Source: Pseudomonadota bacterium (GTDB taxonomy: Bacteria > Pseudomonadota > Alphaproteobacteria > Rhodobacterales > Rhodobacteraceae). From it: a stretch of 64,000 bases of DNA. The stretch spans positions 62,001 through 126,000 of the forward strand of contig JAJXZX010000006.1 of the NCBI GenBank assembly GCA_021779835.1, written 5' to 3'. Positions within the stretch are counted from its first letter, which is position 1. Every line of letters starts with the position of its first letter. The notes beneath the pieces are model-generated. The model was not told where the DNA came from. It was given only the letters and a program-made list of their open reading frames with translations, and did no database searches. Below are positions 38,369-47,797 of this stretch, piece by piece. The position numbers and the translations under genes were made by a program.

Positions 38369-41300
38369 TCAAGCGACGAGCTGTTCAGCTTTCTTCAGGT
38401 CAACCGATACCAGCTGACTGACGCCTTGCTCCTGCATCGTCACTCCGAACAGACGGTCCATCCGGCTCATCGTCACGGCGTGGTGGGTGATGACAAGGAA
38501 CCGCGTCTCGGTCTGGCGGGTCATCTCGTCCATCATGTCACAAAAGCGCGTGACGTTGGCGTCATCCAGCGGCGCGTCGACCTCGTCCAGCACACAAATC
38601 GGCGCGGGGTTGGCGAGGAATACGGCAAAGATCAGCGCCATAGCTGTCAGCGTTTGCTCGCCGCCGGACAGAAGCGAGAGGGTAGAAAGTTTCTTGCCCG
38701 GCGGTTGGCACATGATCTCCAGCCCGGCCTCCAGCGGATCGTCGGATTCGACCAGCACGAGCTTCGCCTCGCCACCGCCGAAAAGGTGGGTGAAAAGCAT
38801 CGAGAAATTCTGGTTCACCTGCTCGAACGCCGTCAGCAAGCGTTCGCGGCCTTCGCGGTTGAGGCCAGCGATGCCCGCGCGCAGTTTCTTTACCGCTTCC
38901 TCCAGGTCCAGTTTCTCGGCACACAAGGTGTCGTGTTCGGTCTGCACCGCGATGGCGTCTTCCTCGGCGCGCAGGTTCACCGCGCCTAGCGCCTCGCGTT
39001 GGCGTTTGAGGCGGTTGACGTCGTTATCCAGCGCCTCGACGTTTGGCATCTTTTCCGGCTCGGTGCCAAGTGTGTGCAGCAGAGCTTCCGGCGTTTCCTC
39101 GGTTTCCTCGCGGATACGTTCGACCGCATAGGCCACGGTTTCACGCGCTGCCTCGGTGCGGGCCTCGGCGCGGGCACGGGCTTCGCGCGCCTCGCCGGCC
39201 AGGCGTTCGGCGTCGCGCTCTTCGGCGAAGGCCTCGCGAAGCGCGGTTTCCGCCTCTGCCAACGCATCGGCAGCTTTGGCGCGTCGTCCCTCGGCAGCGT
39301 CAATTGCATCGCCCAACTCGTCGCGCTTGGCGGCGATTTCTTCGGGGGCGACGCTGGCCTCTTCAAGCTCCGCCTCGCTTTCGAGTTTGCGTTCGGCAAG
39401 TTCGGCAATGCGCTTTTCGGCCGTCTCCAAGCGGAGCTTCCAACCCGAGACTTCCTTGACGATCTCTTGCCTACGCCTCACACGCGCCTCGCCCTCGCGG
39501 CGGGTCTCGTCATGGCCGGAACGGCGCGTCATCATCGTTACGCGCGCTGCCTCGACTGTCATCTTGACGTCTTCGACCTGCGCGCGGGCGGCGTGAAGGT
39601 CAGGCAGGGCGGTTACAGCATTTTCCGCTTCACGCAGACGCGCGCGGGCTCCCATCGCCTCTTCCTCGTAGCGCGCAACGGCGAGCGTCGCGGCTTCCAG
39701 CTTGCCGCTTGCGATCGAGCGATCAGCCTCCGCGCGCGACTGGGCGCGGTTTGCCTCGGTCACGCGGCCATCCGCGGCACGGCGGGCATCGCGTGCCATT
39801 TGGTCGGCGCGGGCAAGGTCGGTGAGGCGCGATTGCAGCGATTCATGGGCCTGACGGGCGCCATCGGCACGGTTTGCCACCTCCTCCAGATCGCGTTTTA
39901 GTGCGACCAGGCGGTTGAGCTGTTGCAGCCGCAAAGCCGCGGCGCTGGGTGCATCCTCCGCCCCGGCGCGGAAGCCATCCCAGCGCCACAGATCGCCGTC
40001 GAGGCTGACGAGGCGCTGGCCGGGCTTCAGCGCGGCTTGCAGGGCAGCACCTTGGTCGCGTTCAACAAGGCCGATTTGCCCGATGCGGCGTTGCAGGACG
40101 TCCGGCACGCCGACATGGGCTGCCAGCGATTCGACACCCTTCGGCAACGGGTGGTCGGTGTCGTATTCGGGCAGGGTGACCCAACCAGAGCGCGCCTCTG
40201 TGGAAATCACCGGCGCGCGAAGATCATCGGCAAGCGCCGCGCCGAGTGCCTTTTCGTAGCCGGGTTCAACCACCACGCGGTCGAGGAGTTGGGTGCCTGC
40301 ATGCGCCTCGCGGTCGACCAGTTTCGCCAAGGCAGCAACTTCGGCGCGCAGCGCATTCGCTTCGCCCTCAGCTTCAGAGCGTTGCGCGCGCGCCTCCGCC
40401 TCACGCCCCTGCGCCTCGGCGCGGGCGGCTTCCGTCTCGGTCAGCAGCGACTCCGCCTCTTCGGCGTTGGACATCGCGGTCGAAAGCGACTCCTCCGCCG
40501 CGTCGTAGTCTTCGGACGCTTTCGCTAATGCGCTATCCGCAGTCGCCACGGCATCCCGCGCGCGGCTTGCTTCGGCTTCGTTCTTCTCCACCGTCGTTTT
40601 TACATCGGCCAACATGCGGTGCGCGGATTGGTGGCGCGCGGCAAGGCGGGCGACATCCTCGGTCATCTCCGATAGGCTCGCCTCGCGGTCTTGCAGAACC
40701 GCCGCTGCTTCATGCGCTGCGTCGGCGGCGGCGGTCAGGCGCGCCTCGTGACCCTCGTGGGCTTTGGCGATCTGCGCCTGCTCCCATTCCAGCCGTTCGA
40801 TGGTTTCGCCAGCGTCACGGTTAAGGCCAGCCTCCCGCTCCATATCGCGGCCAAGCTGGGCGATGCGGCCGGTGAGGGTTTCGATCAGTTGCAGCGCGCG
40901 GGCCTCTTGGTCCTTCAGGGCGTCACGCTGCACGATCAGCCGCTGAAGCACGGCAGCGGCGATTGCCTCTTCCTCGCGTTTCGGCGGCAGGGCGTCTTCG
41001 CGCGCCATGCGGGCCTTGCCAGCGGCGCGCGCGGCAAGCTCGGCTTGGGCGGCCAGCCTCGTGCGCTCGGTCAGATCGCCCTCCGCGGCAAGGCGCGCAT
41101 GATCTGCCTCGGCCCAGCGGCGAAATAGCAACATGCCTTCAGCACGGCGCAACTCTTCGCCGATCTCGCGGTAGCGGGCGGCTTGGCGCGCTTGGCGCGC
41201 AAGTGTGGCGATCTGGCCGCCGAGTTGTTCCAGCACGTCATCGACGCGGGCAAGGTTCGTTTCCGTCGCAGACAGGCGCAATTCAGCCTCGTGACGGCGC

Positions 41301-41824
41301 TGATAGAGGCCAGAAATCCCCGCTGCCTCTTCCAAAATCATGCGCCGGTTCTTGGGCTTGGCGTTGATCAGTTCCGCAATCTGGCCTTGCCGCACAAGCG
41401 CAGGCGAATGCGCGCCGGTCGAGGCATCGGCAAACAGCATCTGCACATCGCGCGCACGCACGTCCTTGGTGTTTGCCTTGTAGGCAGATCCAGCGTCGCG
41501 GGTGATGCGGCGCACAATCTCGATCTGGTCGGCGTCGTTGAAGCCCGAAGGCGCAAGGCGTTCACCGTTGTCGATGGTCAGCACCACCTCGGCGAAATTG
41601 CGGGCGGGGCGGGTGGAGGCCCCTGCGAAGATCACATCCTCCATCCCGCCGCCGCGCATTGCGGTGGGGCGGTTTTCGCCCATCACCCAACGCAGGGCCT
41701 CCAGCAGGTTCGACTTGCCGCAACCATTTGGGCCAACAACGCCGGTCAGCCCGTCCGCGATCACCAGATCGGTCGGGTCAACGAAGCTTTTGAAGCCGTT
41801 GAGGCGCAGGCGGGTGAACCGCAA
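38369..41824 (-). CDS. smc: Chromosome segregation protein SMC
   Basis: Chromosome condensation and segregation ATPase. 1151 aa. N-terminal FTRLRLNGFKSFVDPT and Walker A GPNGCGKSNLLEAL; two long Ala/Glu/Arg-rich coiled-coil arms (about 170-500 and 660-950); a hinge near the middle (YDTDHPLPKGVESLA); C-terminal signature LSLLSGGEQTLTAMAL and Walker B ICVLDEVDAPLDD. The start is TTG 41824 with GAAAGG 8 nt upstream; it places MRFTRL at the family N-terminus, while the frame open to 41899 would add 25 atypical residues. scpA/scpB are not adjacent. Confidence 0.95.
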   Translation of the reverse strand: MRFTRLRLNGFKSFVDPTDLVIADGLTGVVGPNGCGKSNLLEALRWVMGENRPTAMRGGGMEDVIFAGASTRPARNFAEVVLTIDNGERLAPSGFNDADQIEIVRRITRDAGSAYKANTKDVRARDVQMLFADASTGAHSPALVRQGQIAELINAKPKNRRMILEEAAGISGLYQRRHEAELRLSATETNLARVDDVLEQLGGQIATLARQARQAARYREIGEELRRAEGMLLFRRWAEADHARLAAEGDLTERTRLAAQAELAARAAGKARMAREDALPPKREEEAIAAAVLQRLIVQRDALKDQEARALQLIETLTGRIAQLGRDMEREAGLNRDAGETIERLEWEQAQIAKAHEGHEARLTAAADAAHEAAAVLQDREASLSEMTEDVARLAARHQSAHRMLADVKTTVEKNEAEASRARDAVATADSALAKASEDYDAAEESLSTAMSNAEEAESLLTETEAARAEAQGREAEARAQRSEAEGEANALRAEVAALAKLVDREAHAGTQLLDRVVVEPGYEKALGAALADDLRAPVISTEARSGWVTLPEYDTDHPLPKGVESLAAHVGVPDVLQRRIGQIGLVERDQGAALQAALKPGQRLVSLDGDLWRWDGFRAGAEDAPSAAALRLQQLNRLVALKRDLEEVANRADGARQAHESLQSRLTDLARADQMARDARRAADGRVTEANRAQSRAEADRSIASGKLEAATLAVARYEEEAMGARARLREAENAVTALPDLHAARAQVEDVKMTVEAARVTMMTRRSGHDETRREGEARVRRRQEIVKEVSGWKLRLETAEKRIAELAERKLESEAELEEASVAPEEIAAKRDELGDAIDAAEGRRAKAADALAEAETALREAFAEERDAERLAGEAREARARAEARTEAARETVAYAVERIREETEETPEALLHTLGTEPEKMPNVEALDNDVNRLKRQREALGAVNLRAEEDAIAVQTEHDTLCAEKLDLEEAVKKLRAGIAGLNREGRERLLTAFEQVNQNFSMLFTHLFGGGEAKLVLVESDDPLEAGLEIMCQPPGKKLSTLSLLSGGEQTLTAMALIFAVFLANPAPICVLDEVDAPLDDANVTRFCDMMDEMTRQTETRFLVITHHAVTMSRMDRLFGVTMQEQGVSQLVSVDLKKAEQLVA

Positions 41825-41923
41825 GAGACAACCTTTCGTATGATTCCCGTTTGATCTGTTATCGTCCGTGTCCAAGGGGCGTGAGTCAACGGTGAACACC
41901 AGAAGATGCGAGGCAATCCGGCG

Positions 41924-41932
41924 TTATCCACA
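41924..41932 (+). promoter_or_regulatory. Perfect DnaA box upstream of smc
   Basis: TTATCCACA, exact consensus, 100 bp upstream of the smc start and 127 bp from the divergent GNAT gene. It is the only perfect copy I noticed in the window. Confidence 0.45.
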
Positions 41933-42058
41933 ACATCTTGGCCAAAAGCGCAGTGCTTGACGGCGGGACAGTCAACCAGCCAAAATTCACCGGTAACATC
42001 GGAGGCGGGCCGGTTTGGTGCCCTATCCTGACCGACCTTTGTCAAGATTGGTGCGCGA

Positions 42059-42571
42059 ATGAAGCTGCTGCAGGCGACGGGCGACTATGATTGGGCGGCA
42101 GTGCTACGGCTGATCCGCGACGCATTTGCCTACATGGAGGGGCGCATTGATCCGCCTTCGTCAATGCACATGTTGCGCGCTGACGACATCGCCGAAAGCG
42201 CGCGCAACGGCGAGGTTTGGGTGATCGAAGACGCAGGAGCGCCCGTCGCATGCATGGTCCTGACGCCAAAGTCGGGGCGGCTATACTTGGGCCGGTTGGC
42301 TGTCGCGGCGGGGTATCGCGGGCGCGGGCTGTCGCGACGGTTGGTTGAGAAAGCCGAGGCGCGCGCGACGGCGTTGGGGTTTGAAGTGTTGGAGCTGCAG
42401 TCGCGGATCGAGTTGGTCGAGAACCATGCGATTTTTGCGGCAATGGGGTTCAGGAATACCGCCGAGACGCGGCACCCGGGCTTTGATCGTGCGACCTCGC
42501 TGACCTTTCAGAAACGGGTCGGGGCGGCAGTGTCGCCAGCGTCAAAGCCTCAGCAGGGCGGTCAGCTCTGA
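42059..42571 (+). CDS. GNAT family N-acetyltransferase
   Basis: 170 aa. Motif A, RLAVAAGYRGRGLSRRLVEKAEA, supplies the acetyl-CoA pyrophosphate loop (R-G-x-G-L); LQSRIELVENHAIFAAMGF is motif B. Substrate unknown. Its 3' end overlaps the convergent HAD gene by 30 bp. Confidence 0.88.
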   Translation: MKLLQATGDYDWAAVLRLIRDAFAYMEGRIDPPSSMHMLRADDIAESARNGEVWVIEDAGAPVACMVLTPKSGRLYLGRLAVAAGYRGRGLSRRLVEKAEARATALGFEVLELQSRIELVENHAIFAAMGFRNTAETRHPGFDRATSLTFQKRVGAAVSPASKPQQGGQL

Positions 42572-43198
42572 CATGTCGTGAAAGACGGTCGCGCCAACGG
42601 CGCTAAGGCTTTTGCCATCGTCATGGGCTGCAAAGCCGAAACAGGCCATGCCCGCGTTGCGGGCGGCAAGGCAACCGGTTGGGCTGTCGTCAATCACGGC
42701 GCAGTTTTGCGGCTTAACCTTCATCTCGCGGGCGGCGTGCAGGAAAAGATCCGGGGCCGGTTTTGGGGTGCCGAGCGTTTGGCCAGAGAACAGGCGTCCC
42801 TGAAAGCGGGCGCGGAAGGCAGGGTGCTGCCCCAGTGTCACCTCCATCTTGCGGTCCGATCCGTTGGAGCCGACGGCATAGGGGATATGGTTCGCATCAA
42901 GGCCGTCCAGCACGGCTTCGATCCCGGGGATCAGCGCGGTGCCTTGGGCGAGACGGGCGTAGAGCCGTTCGTAAAAATCCTCGACCCAATCATCCGGGAA
43001 CGTCGCCCCAAGCGCGCGCGCCTTTAGCCAGACGCCACGGATGGTGCCACCGAGAAAGTCACGCTCCATCCTGTCACGCGGAAGCGTGAGGCCGTGGCGG
43101 GACAGGTCGTCGGCGAGCAGGTCGAACGCCGCGGGCTCGCTATCGACCAACACCCCGTCACAATCGAAGATCACAGCGTGAAAGTGGGGGCGCGTCAT
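42542..43198 (-). CDS. HAD-superfamily phosphatase (phosphoglycolate/beta-phosphoglucomutase subgroup)
   Basis: 218 aa. Motif I FDCDGVLVDSEP (nucleophile Asp), motif II VGSNGS, Lys in LGTPKPAPDLFL and motif IV VIDDSPTGCLAARNAGM. An alpha-helical cap lies between I and II. The substrate is a small sugar phosphate or similar. First ATG 43198 overlaps the rsmD stop by 4 bp, so it is in an operon rsmD-HAD behind the flavoprotein. Confidence 0.9.
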   Translation of the reverse strand: MTRPHFHAVIFDCDGVLVDSEPAAFDLLADDLSRHGLTLPRDRMERDFLGGTIRGVWLKARALGATFPDDWVEDFYERLYARLAQGTALIPGIEAVLDGLDANHIPYAVGSNGSDRKMEVTLGQHPAFRARFQGRLFSGQTLGTPKPAPDLFLHAAREMKVKPQNCAVIDDSPTGCLAARNAGMACFGFAAHDDGKSLSAVGATVFHDMSELTALLRL

Positions 43199-43758
43199 TC
43201 CGGTGCCCGAAGCATCGTGATGATGGTGTCGCCGTATTTGCGTTGGTCAAGCAGGGCGAAGCCCTCGGGCGGCAGGGTGGGGGCGCTTTCCTCCCACACG
43301 ATAAGCGCGCCGGGGCTGAGCCATTTTCCAGCGACACAGGAGGCGATGGCTTTTTCGCCAAGGCCCATCGCATAGGGTGGGTCGAGGAAGACAAGCGAGT
43401 AGCCGGGGCTGCGGTTGTCGCCCATCTTCGTCGCATCGCGACGGTAAATGTCGGTGACGGCCATCGCCCGCGTGAGGTCAATGTTTTTGTGCAAAAGGGC
43501 GCGTGCGGCGACGCCATCGTCAACGAAGGTGGCATGAGAAGCGCCACGCGACAGCGCCTCCAGCCCCAGCGCGCCGGTCCCCGCAAAAAGGTCGAGGACA
43601 CGCGCGCCTGTGACAGGGTTGCCGTAGCCGCCGTTGATCAACAGGTTGAAGATAGACTCGCGCACCCGGTCGGTGGTTGGACGCAGATGCGCGCCCAGAT
43701 CGCCCTTGCCCACCGAAGCGAGCGTCAGGCCGCGATATTGCCCGCCAATTATCCTCAC
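43195..43758 (-). CDS. rsmD: 16S rRNA (guanine966-N2)-methyltransferase RsmD
   Basis: 187 aa Rossmann methyltransferase. MRIIGGQYRGLTLA start, RPTTDRVRESIFNLL, SAM motif VLDLFAGTGALGLEALSRGA and catalytic motif FLDPPYAMG. All match the RsmD family. Overlaps both neighbours by 4 bp. Confidence 0.96.
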   Translation of the reverse strand: MRIIGGQYRGLTLASVGKGDLGAHLRPTTDRVRESIFNLLINGGYGNPVTGARVLDLFAGTGALGLEALSRGASHATFVDDGVAARALLHKNIDLTRAMAVTDIYRRDATKMGDNRSPGYSLVFLDPPYAMGLGEKAIASCVAGKWLSPGALIVWEESAPTLPPEGFALLDQRKYGDTIITMLRAPE

Positions 43759-44960
43759 GCTTTCAGCAGCGCTTTTAGGTTAGTGTCGGGGTCTTCAATC
43801 ACCTCGGGTGCCGGAGATTTCCCCATCTCGATCAGTCGCTTGCCGATCATATAGGCACGCGCGTCGTTCATCGCGTCCACGGCAAGCAGTGTATCGCCCT
43901 TGTAATACCAGAAGGACACCGCCTCGCCGTCGGGCCGGGTGACAATGCGGTCATAGCCGGTGTTGAGGCCCGCGATTTGCAGTTTGACGTCGTATTGGTC
44001 GGACCAAAACCACGGCTGCGCGACGTAATCCTTGCCCGCGCCAAGCATGTTTTCCGCGACGATGTCGGCTTGATCAATCGCGTTCCCAACGCTTTCAAGG
44101 CGCAGGCGGCCGCCTTTCCACGGGAAAGAGGCGCAATCACCTGCGGCCCAAATCGCGGGGTCGGAGGTGCGGCCTTGGGCATCGGTTTTGATGCCGTTCT
44201 CGATGCTCAGACCTGCGGCTTCGGCCACGGCGGTTGATGGGGTAATCCCTACACCAACGATCACGAAATCGACCGGCAGTTCACTGCCGTTTGTCAGTTT
44301 CGCGCCCGTAACACGGGTGTCACCGATGAGGCGATCAAGCCCCACGCCCTCAAGGATCTTTACCCCATGCGCCGCGTGAACCTTGCTGAAAAAGGCGGAG
44401 GTTTCGGGTGAAGCAACGCGCTGCAGGATGCGGGGTGCCATTTCAACCACGGTCACATCAAGGCCGAGTTTGGCAGCGACCGACGCGGCCTCTAGCCCGA
44501 TGTAGCCGCCGCCGATGATCACAACGCGGCGGCCAGCGCGAAATTCGGGCTCCATCTGGTCTACATCGGCGAGGGTCCGGACAGTATAGACGCCGTTCAG
44601 CGCACCTCCGATGGATGCAGGCAGACGGCGCGGGGTGGACCCGGTGGTCAGCGCAAGCTGCGTGTAGGGAATGACCGCGTCACCGACGGTCACCGTTTTG
44701 GCGGCGGTGTCGATGGCCGTCACCGGGTTGCCCAGACGCAGGGTGATTTTGTTCTCGGCGTAGAATTCGTCGGACCGCAGGAACAGACGGTCCAGCGTCA
44801 TCTCTTTCAGCAGATATTGCTTGGACAACGGAGGGCGTTGATAGGGCGGCACCGGCTCTTCGCCGATCAGCGTCAGGTCGCCAGAATAGCCCAGTGTGCG
44901 CAGCTTGGCGACCACTGAGGCCCCGGCTTGTCCCGCCCCAATCACTAGGATTCCCGCCAT
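43755..44960 (-). CDS. Ferredoxin/putidaredoxin reductase-like FAD oxidoreductase
   Basis: 401 aa. FAD motif MAGILVIGAGQAGASVV, PPYQRPPLSKQYL (hallmark of the class), NAD motif IIGGGYIGLEAASVAAKLG and second FAD motif WAAGDCASF. Transfers electrons from NAD(P)H to a ferredoxin-type partner, for example in a Rieske oxygenase or P450 chain; no such partner is near. ATG 44960 chosen because residues before it are non-homologous. Reads into rsmD with a 4-bp overlap. Confidence 0.92.
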   Translation of the reverse strand: MAGILVIGAGQAGASVVAKLRTLGYSGDLTLIGEEPVPPYQRPPLSKQYLLKEMTLDRLFLRSDEFYAENKITLRLGNPVTAIDTAAKTVTVGDAVIPYTQLALTTGSTPRRLPASIGGALNGVYTVRTLADVDQMEPEFRAGRRVVIIGGGYIGLEAASVAAKLGLDVTVVEMAPRILQRVASPETSAFFSKVHAAHGVKILEGVGLDRLIGDTRVTGAKLTNGSELPVDFVIVGVGITPSTAVAEAAGLSIENGIKTDAQGRTSDPAIWAAGDCASFPWKGGRLRLESVGNAIDQADIVAENMLGAGKDYVAQPWFWSDQYDVKLQIAGLNTGYDRIVTRPDGEAVSFWYYKGDTLLAVDAMNDARAYMIGKRLIEMGKSPAPEVIEDPDTNLKALLKA

Positions 44961-45045
44961 GTCAGCCTCCGAAATTTGTGGTCGCCTGCCGTGGCGGAGC
45001 CTATATGCCATGTTACCGGAAACGCAACGCGCGAGGATTAGTTCA

Positions 45046-45534
45046 ATGACAATTTCTGAAGGGGATCGCCTGCCCGAGGCTACGTTGACCCGCTTGGGCG
45101 CAAATGGCCCCGAAACGGTGACGCTTGGCGCCATCACCAAAGGCCGCAAGGTGGTGATTTTTGCGGTGCCGGGCGCTTACACCGGTGTTTGCACGACGGC
45201 CCATGTGCCGAGCTTCATCCGCACCAAGGCGAAATTTGATGCCAAGGGCGTTGATGAGGTCGTTTGCCTGTCGGTCAACGATCCCTTCGTGATGGGCGCC
45301 TGGGGCGAGTCGACTGGGGCCACCAAGGCGGGGATCAGCATGTTGGGTGATGCGGCGGGCGCGTTGACCAAGGCTATTGGCATGGATTTCGATGCGCCAC
45401 CCGCGGGCCTGATCGGTCGGTCCAAACGCTATGCTATGTTTGTTGACGACGGCGTGGTGAAGGTCTTGCACCTCGAAGCGTCACCGGGCGTTTGCGAAAC
45501 CTCGGGCGGAGAGGCGATGCTCGAGGCCATCTAA
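45046..45534 (+). CDS. Peroxiredoxin, Prx5/AhpC-TSA type
   Basis: 162 aa thiol peroxidase. Peroxidatic Cys49 in PGAYTGVCTTAHVPSF; a second cysteine, Cys150 in SPGVCETSG, near the C-terminus. Domain typical of the Prx5 subfamily, often glutathione-dependent. Start ATG 45046 (MTISEGDRLP) has AGGA about 12 nt upstream. Divergent from the flavoprotein with an 85-bp gap, compatible with shared redox regulation. Confidence 0.94.
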   Translation: MTISEGDRLPEATLTRLGANGPETVTLGAITKGRKVVIFAVPGAYTGVCTTAHVPSFIRTKAKFDAKGVDEVVCLSVNDPFVMGAWGESTGATKAGISMLGDAAGALTKAIGMDFDAPPAGLIGRSKRYAMFVDDGVVKVLHLEASPGVCETSGGEAMLEAI

Positions 45535-45541
45535 AGTGGTG

Positions 45542-45566
45542 GCGAGGGGCCTCAGTGGCCCCTCGC
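45542..45566. terminator. Bidirectional hairpin between convergent peroxiredoxin and phhB
   Basis: Perfect 10-bp stem GCGAGGGGCC (45542-45551) / GGCCCCTCGC (45557-45566), 5-nt loop TCAGT. It starts 8 bp after the peroxiredoxin stop and includes the last codons of phhB. No T-run on either side. Confidence 0.6.
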
Positions 45567-45917
45567 ATGGATCTGACACAGGCACTCAATTGGCTGCGTG
45601 TGGTCGCGCTGAACTTCGGCCGACCCCGATAGCTTGTCCATGCGTTGGGCGAGCTTTACGTCCAACGCGCTGAGGCCGTTGCAGTCATGCGTGGTCAGCG
45701 TCACGTCCACCACGTTGTAAACATTGGTCCATTCCGGGTGATGGTTCAGCTTTTCCGCCACCAGCGCGGCGGCGGACATGAACCCCCATGCCTCGACGAA
45801 ACTCTTGAACTTCCATACCTTGCGGATCGCATCGCGGCCTTCGACCGGACCCCAGCCGGTTTCGCCAAGGGCGGGCAGGGTCGCGCGGCGGGCGTCTTCG
45901 TGAAGGAGTTCTGCCAT
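45552..45917 (-). CDS. phhB: Pterin-4a-carbinolamine dehydratase
   Basis: 121 aa. Recycles the 4a-hydroxy-tetrahydropterin made by phenylalanine hydroxylase. Active-site motif EKLNHHPEWTNVYNVVDVTL with the catalytic histidines and LTTHDCNGLSALDVKLA. About 20 residues longer at the C-terminus than many homologues (QPIECLCQIHARGH). ATG 45917 lies 4 bp after the GST stop, so the two are co-transcribed. Confidence 0.93.
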   Translation of the reverse strand: MAELLHEDARRATLPALGETGWGPVEGRDAIRKVWKFKSFVEAWGFMSAAALVAEKLNHHPEWTNVYNVVDVTLTTHDCNGLSALDVKLAQRMDKLSGSAEVQRDHTQPIECLCQIHARGH

Positions 45918-45921
45918 TGAG

Positions 45922-46536
45922 TCAGCCTTTCTGGGTCGCAAGGGCGTTGTCCATGTTGTTCGCGCGCGCCAGAGCCGGGCGCATCTTGATGCGATCAAAA
46001 TAAGCGTGGATGCCGGGAAATTCGGTAAGCGGAGCAGACCGCAGAATCCAACCGATCAATCCGCCCGCATACAGATCTGCCGCAGAGAACCGCTCCCCCG
46101 CGAGCCAGGTGTGGGCGGTGACCGCGCCCTCCAACGTATCGAGCGCCCGTTTTAGCGTGCCATAGCCGATCATTCCCTCCTTGTCAGCGGGAACCGCAAA
46201 GCCCATCGCATCGTCCACGAACGCATATTCCAACGGACCTGCGACAAAGTACAGCCAGCGGTAGTAGGCACCCTTGTCGGTGCCGACGAGGCCCGCCGCT
46301 GGAAACGTCTCGGCGAGGTAGGTCAGGATGGCCGCGACTTCGGTCACCACGGTCTTGCCATGGCGAATTGCCGGAACCTTGCCCATCGGGTTGATTGCAA
46401 GGTAGTCGGGTGCCTTCATCGTGGTCGCGAAATCCAGCACGACCGTTTCATAGGGCACGCCGATTTCCTCCAGCATCCAGCGAACCGTGCGGCCGCGTGA
46501 CTGAGGGTTGGTGTAGAACGTAATCTTATCCGTCAT
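45922..46536 (-). CDS. Glutathione S-transferase family protein
   Basis: 204 aa. Thioredoxin-like N-domain ITFYTNPQSRGRTVRWML with Ser as likely catalytic residue and the glutathione-binding PAIRHGKTVVTEVAAILTYLAE; alpha-helical C-domain with GERFSAADLYAGGLIGW (N-capping box). Substrate unknown. Lies 4 bp upstream of phhB. Confidence 0.92.
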   Translation of the reverse strand: MTDKITFYTNPQSRGRTVRWMLEEIGVPYETVVLDFATTMKAPDYLAINPMGKVPAIRHGKTVVTEVAAILTYLAETFPAAGLVGTDKGAYYRWLYFVAGPLEYAFVDDAMGFAVPADKEGMIGYGTLKRALDTLEGAVTAHTWLAGERFSAADLYAGGLIGWILRSAPLTEFPGIHAYFDRIKMRPALARANNMDNALATQKG

Positions 46537-46560
46537 ACGCTGGCCTTTCGCTGGTAAGGT

Positions 46561-47745
46561 TTATTCAGGATGGTCCTGCCGGGGGCCTTTGCGGAAGGGG
46601 GCATAGGTCGTCAGCACCTCAATCTCCTCGTCCACGGCGTTCCGCTCTGCCTCAAGATAGCGCGCGATGGCCTTGCGAAAACCAGCATCGGCGATCCAAT
46701 GCAGCGAATGCACCGGCGTCGGCAGGTAGCCGCGCGCAAGTTTGTGTTCGCCCTGGGCCCCCGCCTCGACCCGTGCAAGGCCATGGGCAAGTGCGTAGTC
46801 GATCGCCTGATAATAGCACAATTCGAAATGCAAGCAGGGGTGTTCCTCAATCGAGCCCCAGTAGCGGCCATAAAGGGTATCGCGCCCGATAAAGTTGAGC
46901 GCCCCCGCGACCCATTGGCCCTGCCGTTCTGCCATGATGAGCAGGATATCGTCGCGCATAGTTGCGTGCATTTCGTCGAAAAACGCGCGGGTAAGGTAGG
47001 GTGTGCCCCATTTGCGGGCGCCGGTATCTTGGTAAAAGCGCCAGAAGGCGTCCCAGTGTTCGGGCTGGATGGCGTCGCCAGTAAGGGCATGGATGGTGCC
47101 GCCGAATCCCTGTGCTGTTTCACGCTCCTTGCGGATGGCTTTGCGTTTGCGCGAGGCAAGGCTGTCCAGAAAGGCGGGGAAGTCGCGGTATCCGGGGTTT
47201 TGCCAGTGGAACTGCTGGGTGACACGGTGCATCAGTCCCATCGCCACACCAGCGGTGGCTTCCGCCTCGGTGCAGAAAGTGATGTGGAGGGAGGACATGC
47301 CACCCTCTGCGGCAAGTTGCACGGCTGCCTGCACGAGCGCTGCCTGCCCTGCGTCAACGCTGTCAGGTCGGGTCAGGAAGCGACGACCGGTAGCCGGCGT
47401 GAAAGGCACGGCCATCTGCAATTTGGGATAGTAATGCCCGCCCGCGTTTTCGTAGGCCTGCGCCCAGTTGAAATCGAAGATGTACTCACCTTGGCTATGG
47501 CTTTTCGCGTAAAGCGGCGCAACCGCGATCACCTCGCCTGCCCGGCGCGCGACAAGCGGTCGCGAGCGCCAGCCGCTGCGTCCGCCAACCGATTTTGAGC
47601 GCTCCAGTGCCGACAAAAAGCGATACGTGGTGAAGGGGTCGATAGGGCGGCCCGTTGCCGCTTCCGGGCAAGCGCAAGCGTCCCAATCTTTTTGCTCAAT
47701 CTCGGTGACCAGAGAAAGAACGGTGATTTCGATCGTATCGGTCAT
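46561..47745 (-). CDS. DUF482/GNAT-fold acyltransferase-like protein
   Basis: 394 aa. Motifs ACPEAATGRPIDPFTTYRFL, EYIFDFNWAQAYENAGGHYYPKLQ and VAGALNFIGRDTLYGRYWGSIEEHPCLHFELCYYQAIDYAL place it in the DUF482 (peptidogalycan-type/GNAT-like) family common in proteobacteria; biochemical function unknown. The start is uncertain: ATG 47745 (MTDTIEI) and ATG 47757 (MDLPMTD) are both possible and neither has a clear Shine-Dalgarno. Ends 24 bp before the GST gene. Confidence 0.82.
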   Translation of the reverse strand: MTDTIEITVLSLVTEIEQKDWDACACPEAATGRPIDPFTTYRFLSALERSKSVGGRSGWRSRPLVARRAGEVIAVAPLYAKSHSQGEYIFDFNWAQAYENAGGHYYPKLQMAVPFTPATGRRFLTRPDSVDAGQAALVQAAVQLAAEGGMSSLHITFCTEAEATAGVAMGLMHRVTQQFHWQNPGYRDFPAFLDSLASRKRKAIRKERETAQGFGGTIHALTGDAIQPEHWDAFWRFYQDTGARKWGTPYLTRAFFDEMHATMRDDILLIMAERQGQWVAGALNFIGRDTLYGRYWGSIEEHPCLHFELCYYQAIDYALAHGLARVEAGAQGEHKLARGYLPTPVHSLHWIADAGFRKAIARYLEAERNAVDEEIEVLTTYAPFRKGPRQDHPE

Positions 47746-47797
47746 CGGCAAGTCCATGCTCGGCAGCCGCGCAAAGCTGTGCCGTGCGCGGCGACGG

